From Rhizobium oryzicola (GTDB lineage Bacteria > Pseudomonadota > Alphaproteobacteria > Rhizobiales > Rhizobiaceae), in the NCBI RefSeq assembly GCF_030504645.1, contig NZ_JAUKWQ010000004.1, forward strand, positions 124,001 to 188,000: a stretch of 64,000 nt of DNA. The letters run 5' to 3'. This document shows, piece after piece, positions 26,408 to 35,304 of the stretch; positions within the stretch are counted from its first letter, which is position 1; each line of letters opens with the position of its first letter. The position numbers were made by a program, and so were the translations under genes. Under the pieces are notes generated by a model, which was not told where the DNA came from, made no database searches, and worked only from the letters and a program-made list of their open reading frames with translations.

Positions 26408-27376
26408 TTATACATCCAATACCAGGGTGGAGGTGGCAGCGCGCGAGCAGCATGCACAGATCATCGTGCATTCCTCGCGTTCTTCATCGGTCAGGAACTT
26501 GTCGCGGTGGTCGGGTATGCCTTCGAGAACGTCGGTGACGCAGGTGCCGCACACACCTTCCTCACATTTCACTTCAATTTTCACGCCAGCGGCGGCAAGC
26601 GCCTTGGCAATCGTGTTGCCCGCCTCGACGCGCACCGTGACGCCGGAGCGTTTGGCCACGACCTCGAACCCGCCGCCGGACTGATCGACGTCCGCTGAGA
26701 AATACTCACGGTGGACATTCGCCTTGGCATGGCCGGAGCCCTCCGCCGTGTCGATCACCCAGTCCATGAAGCCCTGCGGGCCGCAAACATACAGATGCGT
26801 ACCGGGAGACGGCTTCGGCAGGTCACGGACCAGATCGAGCCGCTGTTCCGCCGCCTGATCATCAAAGTGAAAGACCACTTTGTCGGCCCAGGGTGCGGTT
26901 TGGATCAAGTCCTTGAAGGCCGTGACGCTGTCTGATCGGGTGCAGTAATGCAATACAAAATTGCGGTTCAGCGCATGGAGGCGCTGCGCCATGGCGAGCA
27001 TGGGCGTGATGCCGATGCCGCCACCGAGAAGGACGGAGACTTCCGCCTTTTCTTCCAGCGGGAAATGGTTGCGCGGCCCTTCGACCTCGAACGTGCTGCC
27101 AACCTGCGCCAGTCTGTGGACGGCGATGGAGCCGCCGCGCGATTTCGGATCGAGCAGCACGCCGATCTCGTAGGCGTTCGACGTTGCCGGATCCGAGCAG
27201 AGTGAATACTGCCGCCACAAATCCGTCGTACCATCCTTGAGATGCAGATCGAGATGCGCGCCCGCCTCGAAGGCCGGGAGCGAAGCCCCCGATGCCTCCA
27301 CCAGACGGAGCCGCAGGATGTTGCCGGGCTCTTCAATGCGGTCGGCAACTTTCAGTTTCAGCGTGTTCTTGCCCAT
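26408..27376 (-). CDS. iacF: Ferredoxin reductase component, VanB/phthalate-reductase type
   Basis: This 322-residue reductase has an N-terminal FMN/FAD-binding barrel (R-Q-Y-S-L-C near residue 55), an NAD-binding domain (L-L-G-G-G-I-G-I-T-P-M near 115), and a C-terminal plant-type [2Fe-2S] domain with C-E-E-G-V-C-G-T-C near 270 and another Cys near 305. It should pass electrons from NADH to the IacCD Rieske oxygenase. ATG 27376 follows GGGGAGGAG; upstream extension is an overlap with iacE. It lies in the canonical iacCDEFG order. Confidence 0.86.
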   Translation of the reverse strand: MGKNTLKLKVADRIEEPGNILRLRLVEASGASLPAFEAGAHLDLHLKDGTTDLWRQYSLCSDPATSNAYEIGVLLDPKSRGGSIAVHRLAQVGSTFEVEGPRNHFPLEEKAEVSVLLGGGIGITPMLAMAQRLHALNRNFVLHYCTRSDSVTAFKDLIQTAPWADKVVFHFDDQAAEQRLDLVRDLPKPSPGTHLYVCGPQGFMDWVIDTAEGSGHAKANVHREYFSADVDQSGGGFEVVAKRSGVTVRVEAGNTIAKALAAAGVKIEVKCEEGVCGTCVTDVLEGIPDHRDKFLTDEEREECTMICACCSRAATSTLVLDV

Positions 27377-27389
27377 GGTTCTCCTCCCC

Positions 27390-28151
27390 TCATCGCATGT
27401 AGATGCCGCCATTGACGTCCCAGCAGGCGCCATTGACGAAGGATGCTTTTGGCCCGGCCAGCAGCGCCACCAGTTCAGCGACGAAAACCGGATCGCCCAG
27501 TTCGCCAACCGGGATATTGGCCAGTGCCGCTGCCATCTTGTCCGGCGTGATCACCGAGCGGACCATGGGCGTATCCATGGGGCCGGGGGCAATCGCGTTG
27601 CAGGTCACGCCGAAGGGGGCGAGGTCGCGAGCGAAAACCTTGGTCAGTGTCAGGATTGCGCCCTTGGAAGCCGCGTAATGCGCGCCCGTCGCCGTGCCGC
27701 CATTCTGCCCCGCCAGCGAGGCAAGATTGACGATGCGGCCATAGCCGCGTTCTTTGAAATGCCGCCCGAAGATCTGGCTGCCAGCGAAAGTACCGCCAGC
27801 GTTGGTTGTCAGGATCGCGTTGAAGTCGGCCGGGTCGATGTCAAGAACCGGCTTGACAGCCGTGCGTGCCGCATTGTTGACCAGCACTTCCACCGAGCCC
27901 CAGCGCTCGACGCTTTTGTCGAGCACGTCCTGGAAATCGCCCGGTTTGTTGACGTCCAGCGTCGCGGTGACCGCCGTCTCGCCTGCCAGATCGAGTTCGG
28001 AGGCGAGTGCGGCCCCCGCATCTGCCTCAATATCTGTGATGACGACCCGGAAGCCTTCACGGTGGAGCGCACGCACGATCTCGGCACCAAGCCCACGTGC
28101 GCCGCCCGTCACCACGGCGGTCTGGATCTTTTCAGGAAGAGGGGCCACCAT
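27390..28151 (-). CDS. iacE: Short-chain dehydrogenase of indole-3-acetate degradation
   Basis: This 253-residue SDR has the nucleotide motif T-G-G-A-R-G-L-G near residues 14-21, N-N-A near 90 and the catalytic Y-A-A-S-K near 160. Its ATG overlaps the iacD stop (TGATG). IacE is proposed to act on an intermediate of indole-3-acetate breakdown after oxygenation; the exact reaction is not certain. The assignment rests on family plus position between iacD and iacF. Confidence 0.82.
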   Translation of the reverse strand: MVAPLPEKIQTAVVTGGARGLGAEIVRALHREGFRVVITDIEADAGAALASELDLAGETAVTATLDVNKPGDFQDVLDKSVERWGSVEVLVNNAARTAVKPVLDIDPADFNAILTTNAGGTFAGSQIFGRHFKERGYGRIVNLASLAGQNGGTATGAHYAASKGAILTLTKVFARDLAPFGVTCNAIAPGPMDTPMVRSVITPDKMAAALANIPVGELGDPVFVAELVALLAGPKASFVNGACWDVNGGIYMR

Positions 28152-28645
28152 CAGAATAAATAGCTGAACGAGTTCAGCATCCCATCTGAGTTGAGCAGCC
28201 GCACAACCTTGGTGCGGATCTTGAAGCCGTCTCCGGAAGCAACCAGCGTATGCTTCATGTTCGCAGCCCAGACGCGCTGGCGGCCGAACTTGTCCTCGAT
28301 CACATGTTCGGCGCTTGAGACAGTGACTGTGTCACCTTCGACGCTTTCGATGACGAAGCGGGAGACGGTGCGCACGGTGCGCGCCGGAGGGGCGGAGGAG
28401 ATTGAAAAGCCCTGCTGGAAGCGCTGGATGCGGTCGCGGCGCATCCGGTCATTGTCGTGGCAGAGGTTCAGTTGATTGTCGAAATCGTCGCCTTCGCCAA
28501 TCGGCAGCGTGTAGAAGCCTTCGGTTAGCCAGAGCGCCAGCCAGGCGTCGTAATCCTTGGCATCAAGAAGGTCGGCCTCGGCCCAGAGGAAGGCGCTGAC
28601 CTTTTGCAAGAGCACCAGATCATTGGTCTTCGTCATCATGTTCAT
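28151..28645 (-). CDS. iacD: Rieske oxygenase beta subunit
   Basis: This 164-residue protein has the SnoaL-like beta-subunit fold of ring-hydroxylating dioxygenases, with W-A-E-A-D-L-L-D-A-K-D-Y-D-A-W-L near residue 20 and a conserved basic region R-M-R-R-D-R-I near 75. It has no metal ligands, as usual for beta subunits. Its ATG overlaps the alpha-subunit stop (ATGA), so a one-to-one complex is likely. Longer upstream extension lies inside iacC and is rejected. Confidence 0.86.
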   Translation of the reverse strand: MNMMTKTNDLVLLQKVSAFLWAEADLLDAKDYDAWLALWLTEGFYTLPIGEGDDFDNQLNLCHDNDRMRRDRIQRFQQGFSISSAPPARTVRTVSRFVIESVEGDTVTVSSAEHVIEDKFGRQRVWAANMKHTLVASGDGFKIRTKVVRLLNSDGMLNSFSYLF

Positions 28646-29916
28646 AGCGACATCATCCTCTTCCACATCTTGTAGGCAGCGCGCATACCGGTTTCGGCGC
28701 TGATATGGCCACGTGGACCGAGCGCGCCGGGATGTTCGTCGATCAGACCGCGATTGACGAGGATCGGCAGGTCCTCTCCGCCCTTGGTGCCGCGCTGCAC
28801 GCGCTCCCACACTTCCGCATCGTCCGGCGAGCCGAAGCCCATCGGGCCTTGGAAATGCTCGTGCAGGCGCATCCGCATCCGGTTGGCCGCCGCCGGGCCG
28901 CCGTCCATACCGAGCGCGATGTGGCGAATGTCGGTCCTTTCCACATTGATCGGGGTCAGCACGCGGAAGAAGGCGAGAGAGAAGGAGACGTTGGGGAAAA
29001 GGTTGAGGTTGAAGCCTGCCCCGCCGACGGCACGGACGATTTTCTTGACCTGATCTTCCGGATAGCCTTCCTCGCGCAGTTCCTGAACGAGAGGCAAGAA
29101 GCGTTCCTCGACTGGATCGTCGAGATTTTCATCGAGATCGATGCGCTCAGGGATCATCACCATAACGGAATGGCCGTTGCCGAGATCCTCGACATAACCC
29201 TTTCCGGTATCAAGGAATTTGAAGGCCTCTTCCGCGTCGCCGTCGAGCGACTGCATAAAACTCTTGTGAACGACCGGGAAATGATAGGCGTCGGTGGTGT
29301 TTTCCAGCTGCACCTTCCAGTTCATCGGCACGGTGAACTGATGTTCGCCGAGAACCTTGACCGGAAAACCGCCGCCCTGCTTCATGAAGAGGTCGATATA
29401 GCGGCGCACTTCCGGCCCGAGAAAGTCGACAAGCGGCTCGACCTCGTCGTTGAAGGTCGCGAAGATCATGCCGTTATAGCTTTCGGTGCGCAGCTTCTTC
29501 AGGCCATGCGCGCCCTTGTCGAAATCCTCGCCATACTGTTCAGGGTAGGGGAGACCGCGCAGAGAGCCGTCAAGACCATAGCCCCAGCCGTGATAGGGGC
29601 ACTGGAATGACGATGTCTTGCCCTTCTTCACCTCGCAGACGGTGGCGGCGCGGTGGCGACACCGGTTGACCAGCACATTCACATCGCCCTTGCGGTCGCG
29701 GACGACAATGACCGGTTCGAGCCCGACATTCGACAGCTTGAACGAGCCCTTGTCGGCGAGTTCGCTGTCGTGAGCGACCCAGACCCAGGTGCGCTTGAAG
29801 ATGCGTTCCATCTCTTCGTTAAACAGGTCGGCATTCTCGTACATCGAGGTTGCGACCTTTGCGTCCGGCGAATAGAGCGCGTCAAGATCGCTGAATTTCT
29901 CGTAAGCGTGCAACAT
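28642..29916 (-). CDS. iacC: Rieske oxygenase alpha subunit of indole-3-acetate degradation
   Basis: This 424-residue alpha subunit has Rieske ligands Cys86, His88, Cys106 and His109 and a mononuclear iron site D-A-Y-H-F-P-V-V-H with His212 and His217. With IacD and the IacF reductase it forms a three-part oxygenase that acts on an oxidised indole-acetate intermediate on the way to catechol. AAAGGAG precedes the ATG. The neighbours iacA, iacB, iacD-G in order make the call strong, although the substrate was not tested here. Confidence 0.86.
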   Translation of the reverse strand: MLHAYEKFSDLDALYSPDAKVATSMYENADLFNEEMERIFKRTWVWVAHDSELADKGSFKLSNVGLEPVIVVRDRKGDVNVLVNRCRHRAATVCEVKKGKTSSFQCPYHGWGYGLDGSLRGLPYPEQYGEDFDKGAHGLKKLRTESYNGMIFATFNDEVEPLVDFLGPEVRRYIDLFMKQGGGFPVKVLGEHQFTVPMNWKVQLENTTDAYHFPVVHKSFMQSLDGDAEEAFKFLDTGKGYVEDLGNGHSVMVMIPERIDLDENLDDPVEERFLPLVQELREEGYPEDQVKKIVRAVGGAGFNLNLFPNVSFSLAFFRVLTPINVERTDIRHIALGMDGGPAAANRMRMRLHEHFQGPMGFGSPDDAEVWERVQRGTKGGEDLPILVNRGLIDEHPGALGPRGHISAETGMRAAYKMWKRMMSL

Positions 29917-29934
29917 GGCTGCTCCTTTCAGGGT

Positions 29935-30297
29935 TCAAAGTTCAGGAATGGTGAGCGCCCGGCCCATACGGGCCTCGACGCGCATGTATTTCCAAAGGCG
30001 GTGGTCGGCATCATCGACCACAATGGTGCGCAGCAGGTTGCAGGCGGCAATCACCGACTCACGGTCCGGGAAATCGCACAGCATGTACCAGGTCCAGGGG
30101 AAAGACGGCGATGTGCCAACCTGTGTCTGGTCGTCGTCGAGCGTGCCGAGAACAGTCACGCCTTCGAGGTTCGCAACGCCAGACATAAAGGCTTGCGTTG
30201 CGGTCCAGACAGCACCGATCTCGCCGAAGGGCAGATCAAAAAAGGCCGGTTGCACGGCAAGGCAAAGAAGCGTGCGGATGGGTGTTGGTTCGGACAT
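29935..30297 (-). CDS. iacB: Small protein of the indole-3-acetate cluster
   Basis: This 120-residue protein has no catalytic motif I recognise. It has the look of a small alpha/beta dimeric barrel with several Trp and Phe residues (F-P-W-T-W-Y-M-L near residue 66). iacB encodes a small protein of unknown role that lies between iacA and iacC in known clusters, and this gene has the same size and place. AAAGGA precedes the ATG. Confidence 0.75.
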   Translation of the reverse strand: MSEPTPIRTLLCLAVQPAFFDLPFGEIGAVWTATQAFMSGVANLEGVTVLGTLDDDQTQVGTSPSFPWTWYMLCDFPDRESVIAACNLLRTIVVDDADHRLWKYMRVEARMGRALTIPEL

Positions 30298-30321
30298 GAA
30301 ACTAATCCTTTCGCGTCGTAA

Positions 30322-31461
30322 TTACGGATAACCGGGCGGTGTCTGCTGACCGAAGAGGGCGGCACCCGCCGCCTGCCAGCTTCCGGAATTGATGAAGGCG
30401 TGTTGCGCCACGCAGGCTGCATCAACCATCTTGCGACCAAGCGGATGGCCGGTTGCCATGGCTTCTGATCCGCCCATGACGAAGGCCAGACGGGCAGCTT
30501 CCGCGCCGTCCTGCGCAGCCTTGGAGGCTGCATGGCGCAGGCGGATGAGCGTCGGTCGGTCGACCTCGCCATTTGTCTGCATTTGCCGCCAGCCTTCCTC
30601 GATAGCATCGTAAAAGGCTGAGCGTGCCCCCATCAGAAGCCCTTCTGCCTTGGCGAAATCGATCTGGATATACGCGCGTGCGGCGGGACTCGGTGCTCCG
30701 GTGACGGAGGCGCGGGCGAGCGCATTGGTGTGCACCCAGTCGAGTGCTGAGCGCGCCGTGCCAAGCGCCACGACGGCGAGAACCTGTGCGGCAAGCGCCA
30801 TGGCCGGATAACGGAAGATCACATCGTCCTGCTGTGGCTTGCCGCCACGAATGAAAGTCCATTCTTCCGGGACAATGGCCTTTTCGATGACGATGTCATG
30901 GCTGCCGGTGGCGCGAAGGCCGACCGTATCCCAGTTCTCGTCGACGCTTGCCTTGGCGCGTGGCAACACAGCCGTGCGGGGAAGCGGGCTCTCCTCACCC
31001 TCGATCTTGATGCCGGCGCCGACGATGTCCGCTCCCATGACGCCGGAGCCCCAGGGCCAGCGGCCAGAAACTTCCAGCCCGTCCTCGACGCGTCTGGCCG
31101 GCTGCGGCGGGAACATTGCGCCGGCAAAGACCGTGTTCGGATTGGCCCCATAGATCGTGGCATAGGTTTCCGGCGGCAGCGCAGCCAGATAGGTGGCCGA
31201 GACGCCGAAGCTTGCTACCCAACCTGCGGAGGCGTCGGCGGTGGAGATTTCTTCGATGAGGCGACAGAAATCCTGCGGGGCGAGCTCATCGCCGCCGAAA
31301 CGCTTCGGCACGAAGGCACGATAGACGCCGACGGCTTGGAACTTGGCAACGATGTCGCGGGGAATGTGGCGGAGCGCCTGAAACTCTTCCGAGCGCGCTT
31401 TGATTTCGCTTTTCAACGCCTCGAGCGCTGCGGCTGGAGCCGGAGGGGCATGATAGTTCAT
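30322..31461 (-). CDS. iacA: Acyl-CoA-dehydrogenase-like flavin monooxygenase
   Basis: This 379-residue protein has the acyl-CoA dehydrogenase fold used by two-component flavin monooxygenases: an all-alpha N-terminal part, a beta middle (G-R-W-P-W-G-S-G near residue 133), and a helical C-terminal part. It lacks the catalytic glutamate context of true acyl-CoA dehydrogenases as far as I can see. IacA hydroxylates indole-3-acetate (likely at C2) with reduced flavin from IacG. It begins 4 bp after iacH and is followed by iacB. Confidence 0.84.
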   Translation of the reverse strand: MNYHAPPAPAAALEALKSEIKARSEEFQALRHIPRDIVAKFQAVGVYRAFVPKRFGGDELAPQDFCRLIEEISTADASAGWVASFGVSATYLAALPPETYATIYGANPNTVFAGAMFPPQPARRVEDGLEVSGRWPWGSGVMGADIVGAGIKIEGEESPLPRTAVLPRAKASVDENWDTVGLRATGSHDIVIEKAIVPEEWTFIRGGKPQQDDVIFRYPAMALAAQVLAVVALGTARSALDWVHTNALARASVTGAPSPAARAYIQIDFAKAEGLLMGARSAFYDAIEEGWRQMQTNGEVDRPTLIRLRHAASKAAQDGAEAARLAFVMGGSEAMATGHPLGRKMVDAACVAQHAFINSGSWQAAGAALFGQQTPPGYP

Positions 31462-31465
31462 CGTC

Positions 31466-32647
31466 TCATTCCTCTATGTGGAAATTCGGATTGGTTTCGA
31501 TGAGTCGGCGAGCCATCGCGATTAGCCTGGCATCAGCACCCTTGGGGCCTAGAAGCTGGATGCCAGAGGGCAGTCCGTCGGACGTTGCTGCCGGCAGCAC
31601 GAGAGCCGGATGGCCCGAAAGATTGAAAGGCCGGAGATAGTGCGTCAGCGTCAGCACCTTTGCCGGCTCGCCAGCCTCGAAAAGACGTGGCGGCGGAAGC
31701 GGCAGGGCTGGCGTGAGCAGTACATCGAAGCGCTCAAACAGCCCATCCACATCCGCCGTGAAACGGGCTCGAATGTCTTCGGCCTCCGCAACATCAGCGT
31801 CGGTCACGCTGCGCGCACCTTCAAGTCGCTTGCGCACGTCGTCACCCAGCAGTTCAGGACGCTCCATCAGTGCGGCATTGGCCAGAAGCGTCTCGCGGGC
31901 GATGATCGTCATGCCGGCCTTGAAGGCGGCATTGAGCAGCGGCAGTTCGATGTCTTCGATCACGCCATCCTTGTCACTGTCGACGGACAGCATCGCCTCC
32001 GCCATGGGCGTTTCGATCCGATCGTCCAGCCGCAAGCGACCGATCCGGAGCTGGCCGTCGAAGGTCTCTGGCCAAAAACCGGAATCGATGGCGGACATGG
32101 CGCGCTCGATCATCGGGAGGCTGCGGGCAAAGGGGCCGACACAGTCGAGAGAGGACTGTGCCGGCAGCGCACCCTTGCGGCTGACGCGGCCAAAAGTCGG
32201 CTTGAAGCCGATGACACCGCAGCAGATGGCTGGCTGGCGGATCGAGCCACCGGTGTCCGTGCCGATAGCGAAATCGACAAGGCTGGCTGCGACCGCCGCC
32301 GCCGAACCGGATGAGGACCCGCCTGGGATGCGGTCAGGATAACGCGGATTAACCGGAGTTCCCTCGAACGTGTTGATGCCGGTCATGCCATAGGCAAGCT
32401 CATGCATCCTTGTCTTGCCGACAATACGGCAACCGGAGGCAAGCAGGTTCGCAACAACATCGGCATGGGATTTTGCAGGCGCCGCATCGGCCAGCGCCCT
32501 TGAGCCGCACCGTGTCACCATACCTTCGATATCGAGGCAATCCTTGATGGCAACCGTGAGAGCGGGCGTCTTGCCGCCTTGCGGTCCAAGCGAAAATTGC
32601 GATGCGAAGACGCCATAGGCGTCGTTATGGCTTGCTGCATGTGACAT
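31466..32647 (-). CDS. iacH: Amidase-signature protein of the indole-3-acetate cluster
   Basis: This 393-residue amidase has Lys in A-I-K-D-C near residue 34, the loop P-G-G-S-S-S-G-S near 109 and the nucleophile loop G-T-D-T-G-G-S-I-R near 133, so the Ser-Ser-Lys triad is intact. iacH belongs to known iac clusters, though its exact step is debated. Hydrolysis of indole-3-acetamide or an opened-ring amide is plausible. It is the first gene of the operon; the 20-bp dyad at 32681-32700 lies only 34 bp upstream of its ATG. Confidence 0.8.
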   Translation of the reverse strand: MSHAASHNDAYGVFASQFSLGPQGGKTPALTVAIKDCLDIEGMVTRCGSRALADAAPAKSHADVVANLLASGCRIVGKTRMHELAYGMTGINTFEGTPVNPRYPDRIPGGSSSGSAAAVAASLVDFAIGTDTGGSIRQPAICCGVIGFKPTFGRVSRKGALPAQSSLDCVGPFARSLPMIERAMSAIDSGFWPETFDGQLRIGRLRLDDRIETPMAEAMLSVDSDKDGVIEDIELPLLNAAFKAGMTIIARETLLANAALMERPELLGDDVRKRLEGARSVTDADVAEAEDIRARFTADVDGLFERFDVLLTPALPLPPPRLFEAGEPAKVLTLTHYLRPFNLSGHPALVLPAATSDGLPSGIQLLGPKGADARLIAMARRLIETNPNFHIEE

Positions 32648-32680
32648 TGAACAGTCGGGCTTTTGCCCGTTCCCCAGTTA

Positions 32681-32700
32681 TTACGTGAATGTTACCGTAA
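32681..32700. promoter_or_regulatory. Operator-like dyad TTACG-N10-CGTAA, copy 1 (iacH-A operon)
   Basis: TTACGTGAATGTTACCGTAA has perfect 5-bp arms around a 10-bp spacer. The spacer core TGAATNTTAC is shared with the copies at 32942 and 37726, which shows conservation beyond the arms. It lies immediately upstream of iacH. Confidence 0.65.
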
Positions 32701-32941
32701 CTCTGCGGGCTGTCAATTGCCGATCTGAGGAAATATGAAAATTATTCTTTTATATCAATATTTTAAAGCACAAATGGCGGCGCCGCCACTGGGACGGAAC
32801 CGTTTCTAGGAGGTATCGGCCATGACTAATTTTTGCCCGCCAACGCCTCAACAGGCATAGCGCGCAGGGACATATATAACATGGGTCCCTGTGCATGGTT
32901 TTTGCGTAATCCGGAAAAGTCTTTTCCGAACGGGGACGAAT

Positions 32942-32961
32942 TTACGTGAATATTACCGCTT
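32942..32961. promoter_or_regulatory. Operator-like dyad, copy 2 (iacI side)
   Basis: TTACGTGAATATTACCGCTT matches copy 1 over its first 17 bases with one change; only the right arm is degenerate. It lies 85 bp upstream of iacI. Confidence 0.55.
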
Positions 32962-33045
32962 GACGCTTATCATGTCGAGGCTAGGATTTTGAAAGATGGC
33001 GCGCCCGCTCGAGGGCTTGAAGCGCCCGCGAATAGGATAATCATC

Positions 33046-33612
33046 ATGACGACTGGAAAAGATATCGCGGCGCTGGTGCGTCGTATCGAAACGCTGGAAG
33101 CGGAAGCCGATATCCGCCGCATCCAGGCGCGCTACATGTTCCTCTGCGATACGCCCAACCCGGAATTCGGCGTCGCTAACGATGCCGAGCGCATCGATCT
33201 GATCATGCAGCTCTATACGGAAGATGCCGTCTGGGAAGGTGTTGGCGAATATTACGACAACCAGTTCGGCCGTGCCGTGGGGGCTGATGCGATCCGCAAG
33301 CATTTCCAGGGTTTCTGGGGTGGCAAGACCGATCCGGCGCTGATCCTGAACTGCCATTATCTGACGTCCGAGCAGATCCATGTTCATGAGAACGGCATGA
33401 CAGCGGATGGCCAGTGGGTGCATATGCAGCCTTGGCTCTTCTCCGACGGCAAGGCGTTGCTCCGCTCCTCGCGCCTCAACAACACGTTCCGCAAGGAGCC
33501 GGACGGAGTCTGGAAGATCACCCGAACCCGAACCGAAAACGTCTTCGTCGCCCCCCTGCCCGCCACCTGGGCATCCGACTATCCGTCGAAGTCGGTGCTG
33601 ATGAAGCCTTGA
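33046..33612 (+). CDS. iacI: SnoaL-like protein of the indole-3-acetate cluster
   Basis: This 188-residue protein has a SnoaL-like (NTF2-fold) architecture: an N-terminal helix, then D-A-V-W-E-G near residue 60 and conserved strand segments. IacI proteins of this family occur in iac clusters and have been linked to an early spontaneous-like rearrangement step, but their activity is not settled. ATG 33046 follows AGGATAA; the frame extends upstream without a good site. It is divergent from iacH and ends at a strong terminator. Confidence 0.75.
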   Translation: MTTGKDIAALVRRIETLEAEADIRRIQARYMFLCDTPNPEFGVANDAERIDLIMQLYTEDAVWEGVGEYYDNQFGRAVGADAIRKHFQGFWGGKTDPALILNCHYLTSEQIHVHENGMTADGQWVHMQPWLFSDGKALLRSSRLNNTFRKEPDGVWKITRTRTENVFVAPLPATWASDYPSKSVLMKP

Positions 33613-33655
33613 TAGGCCAGGCGGAGCCTGCCGCCTCTCCTTTCCGATATACAAG

Positions 33656-33689
33656 AAGGGCCGGTTTTCGCCGGCCCTTCCATTTTTAT
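33656..33689 (+). terminator. Rho-independent terminator after iacI
   Basis: AAGGGCCGG pairs perfectly with CCGGCCCTT around TTTTCG and is followed by CCATTTTT. It lies between iacI and the convergent aldehyde dehydrogenase. The T tract favours the plus strand. Confidence 0.85.
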
Positions 33690-33702
33690 AGCCTGCTGTC
33701 CT

Positions 33703-35211
33703 TCATCGATAGGCAATACAGACCGACTTCGTTTCCAGATAATTCTCCAGCGCGCGGCTGCCGTGCTCGCGGCCGATACCGGATTGCTTGAAGCCGCCGA
33801 AGGGCATGTTCTGGTCGGGGATGTTGTGGCTGTTGACCCAGACCGTACCAGCCTGGATTCTCGGTACATAGCGCATGACCTTGTTGAGATCGTTGGTCCA
33901 GATGGATGCGCCGAGGCCGTAGCGGGTGTCGTTGGCCTTGGCAATCGCCTCGTCCGCGTCCTCGAAGGGCGTGATCGTGACGACCGGGCCGAAGACCTCG
34001 TCCTGCATGAGCGACATGTCCTGGCGGACATCGGTGAAGAGTTCCGGGGCGACAAAGAAGCCCTTGTCCGGTGCGCTGCCGTTGATGACCGGTGTCGCGC
34101 CTTGGTCAATGCCGCGCGCGATGCAGGCCTTCACGTGCGCCTGATGTTTTGCGGAAACCAGCGGGTTGATGTGGTTCATCGGATTGAGGCCCGAGCCGAT
34201 CGCAAGGCTACGCGACACATTGGCGATCACCTCCAGCGCCTTCTCATAGATGCCCTTCTGGGCATAGATGCGGGTGGCGGCGCAGCAGGTCTGCCCGGTG
34301 TTGAAGAAGACGCCGATGCCGGCGGCGGTGCCGAGAAGATCGAGATCCATGTCGTCGAACATGACCATCGGGGCCTTGCCGCCGAGTTCCAGCGTCACGC
34401 GCTTCATGTCCTTCATGGCCTGAACGCCGATCAGCTTGCCGGTCTCGGTCGAGCCGGTGAAGGTGATCTTGGCAACGCCTGGATGGGCAACCAGCGCCGC
34501 CCCAGCCGTCTCGCCCATCCCGGTCACGACATTGACGACGCCATCGGGAAACCCGGCTTCGCGGCACAGCTCCACAAGGCGGATGGACGTCAGCGGCGTT
34601 TCTTCGGCGGGTTTCAGGACCACTGTGCAGCCCGCGGCGAGCGCCGGGGCGATTTTCCAGGAGGCCATGTTGAGCGGGAAATTCCACGGGGTGATGGCAG
34701 CCACAACGCCGACCGGCTCCTTGCGCGTCTGCGCCTGATACCGCATGCCCGGCGGAATGGCGATCGAGACATCAAGCGTCGAGCCTTCGATCTTGGTGGC
34801 CGCGCCCGCCATGTAGCGGAAATATTCAGCCGAGGACTGCACCTCGATCAGGCGCGACAGCATGACCGACTTGCCCTGGTTCAGCGTTTCGAGCTGCGCC
34901 AGTTCCTCGCCATTGGCTTCGATGAGGTCCGCGAGCTTCAGCATCAGCGACTGGCGCTGAACCGGCAGCATCTTCGACCACGGCCCTTCGAAGGCCGCTG
35001 CTGCTGCCTTGACCGCCTGATCGACATCGGCCGCGTCGCAGGCAGGGGCGTGGGAAAGAACTTCGCCGGTTGCCGGATTGTAGACCGGGTAAGTGGCGCC
35101 GGATGCGGCTAAAACGCTCTGGCCGTCTATCAGGGCTTTCGGTGCTTTCAGGAACTCGGCCACGGCAGGCAGAACCGCTTCGACGGCGATGTCGGGTTGC
35201 GCTATTCTCAT
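33703..35211 (-). CDS. NAD-dependent aldehyde dehydrogenase
   Basis: This 502-residue enzyme is a classical aldehyde dehydrogenase: N-terminal NAD fold, F-T-G-S-T-E-T-G-K near residue 250, the general base in L-E-L-G-G-K-A near 276 and the catalytic Cys in N-T-G-Q-T-C-C near 310. Context suggests oxidation of an arylacetaldehyde such as indole-3-acetaldehyde to the acid, linking the amine operon to the iac pathway. It is the last gene of the hydroxyquinol-branch operon, whose first genes carry the shared dyad upstream. Sequence alone does not fix the aldehyde. Confidence 0.86.
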   Translation of the reverse strand: MRIAQPDIAVEAVLPAVAEFLKAPKALIDGQSVLAASGATYPVYNPATGEVLSHAPACDAADVDQAVKAAAAAFEGPWSKMLPVQRQSLMLKLADLIEANGEELAQLETLNQGKSVMLSRLIEVQSSAEYFRYMAGAATKIEGSTLDVSIAIPPGMRYQAQTRKEPVGVVAAITPWNFPLNMASWKIAPALAAGCTVVLKPAEETPLTSIRLVELCREAGFPDGVVNVVTGMGETAGAALVAHPGVAKITFTGSTETGKLIGVQAMKDMKRVTLELGGKAPMVMFDDMDLDLLGTAAGIGVFFNTGQTCCAATRIYAQKGIYEKALEVIANVSRSLAIGSGLNPMNHINPLVSAKHQAHVKACIARGIDQGATPVINGSAPDKGFFVAPELFTDVRQDMSLMQDEVFGPVVTITPFEDADEAIAKANDTRYGLGASIWTNDLNKVMRYVPRIQAGTVWVNSHNIPDQNMPFGGFKQSGIGREHGSRALENYLETKSVCIAYR

Positions 35212-35304
35212 TTGATATCCCTCTGTCGGTTTTTGTTATTGAAATTCGCCCCTTCCGGCGAAAACGAGGATTTCGACAACGGCGCGTTCACGCCGGTCGA
35301 AGTT

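Larger units (their letters stand above)
32648..33045. promoter_or_regulatory. Divergent iacH/iacI promoter region with two operators
   Basis: These 398 bp separate iacH from iacI. They hold two copies of a 20-bp dyad (32681-32700 and 32942-32961), a CGGGC-TTTT-GCCCG inverted repeat at 32656-32669 in the iacH leader, and an AT-rich stretch near 32730-32770. I see no gene. Confidence 0.6.

Noticed and set aside
33763..35112. A 449-codon plus-strand frame opposite the aldehyde dehydrogenase
   Set aside because: The aldehyde dehydrogenase on the minus strand has all catalytic motifs; the opposite frame has none and is rich in His, Arg and Asp as expected for a shadow.
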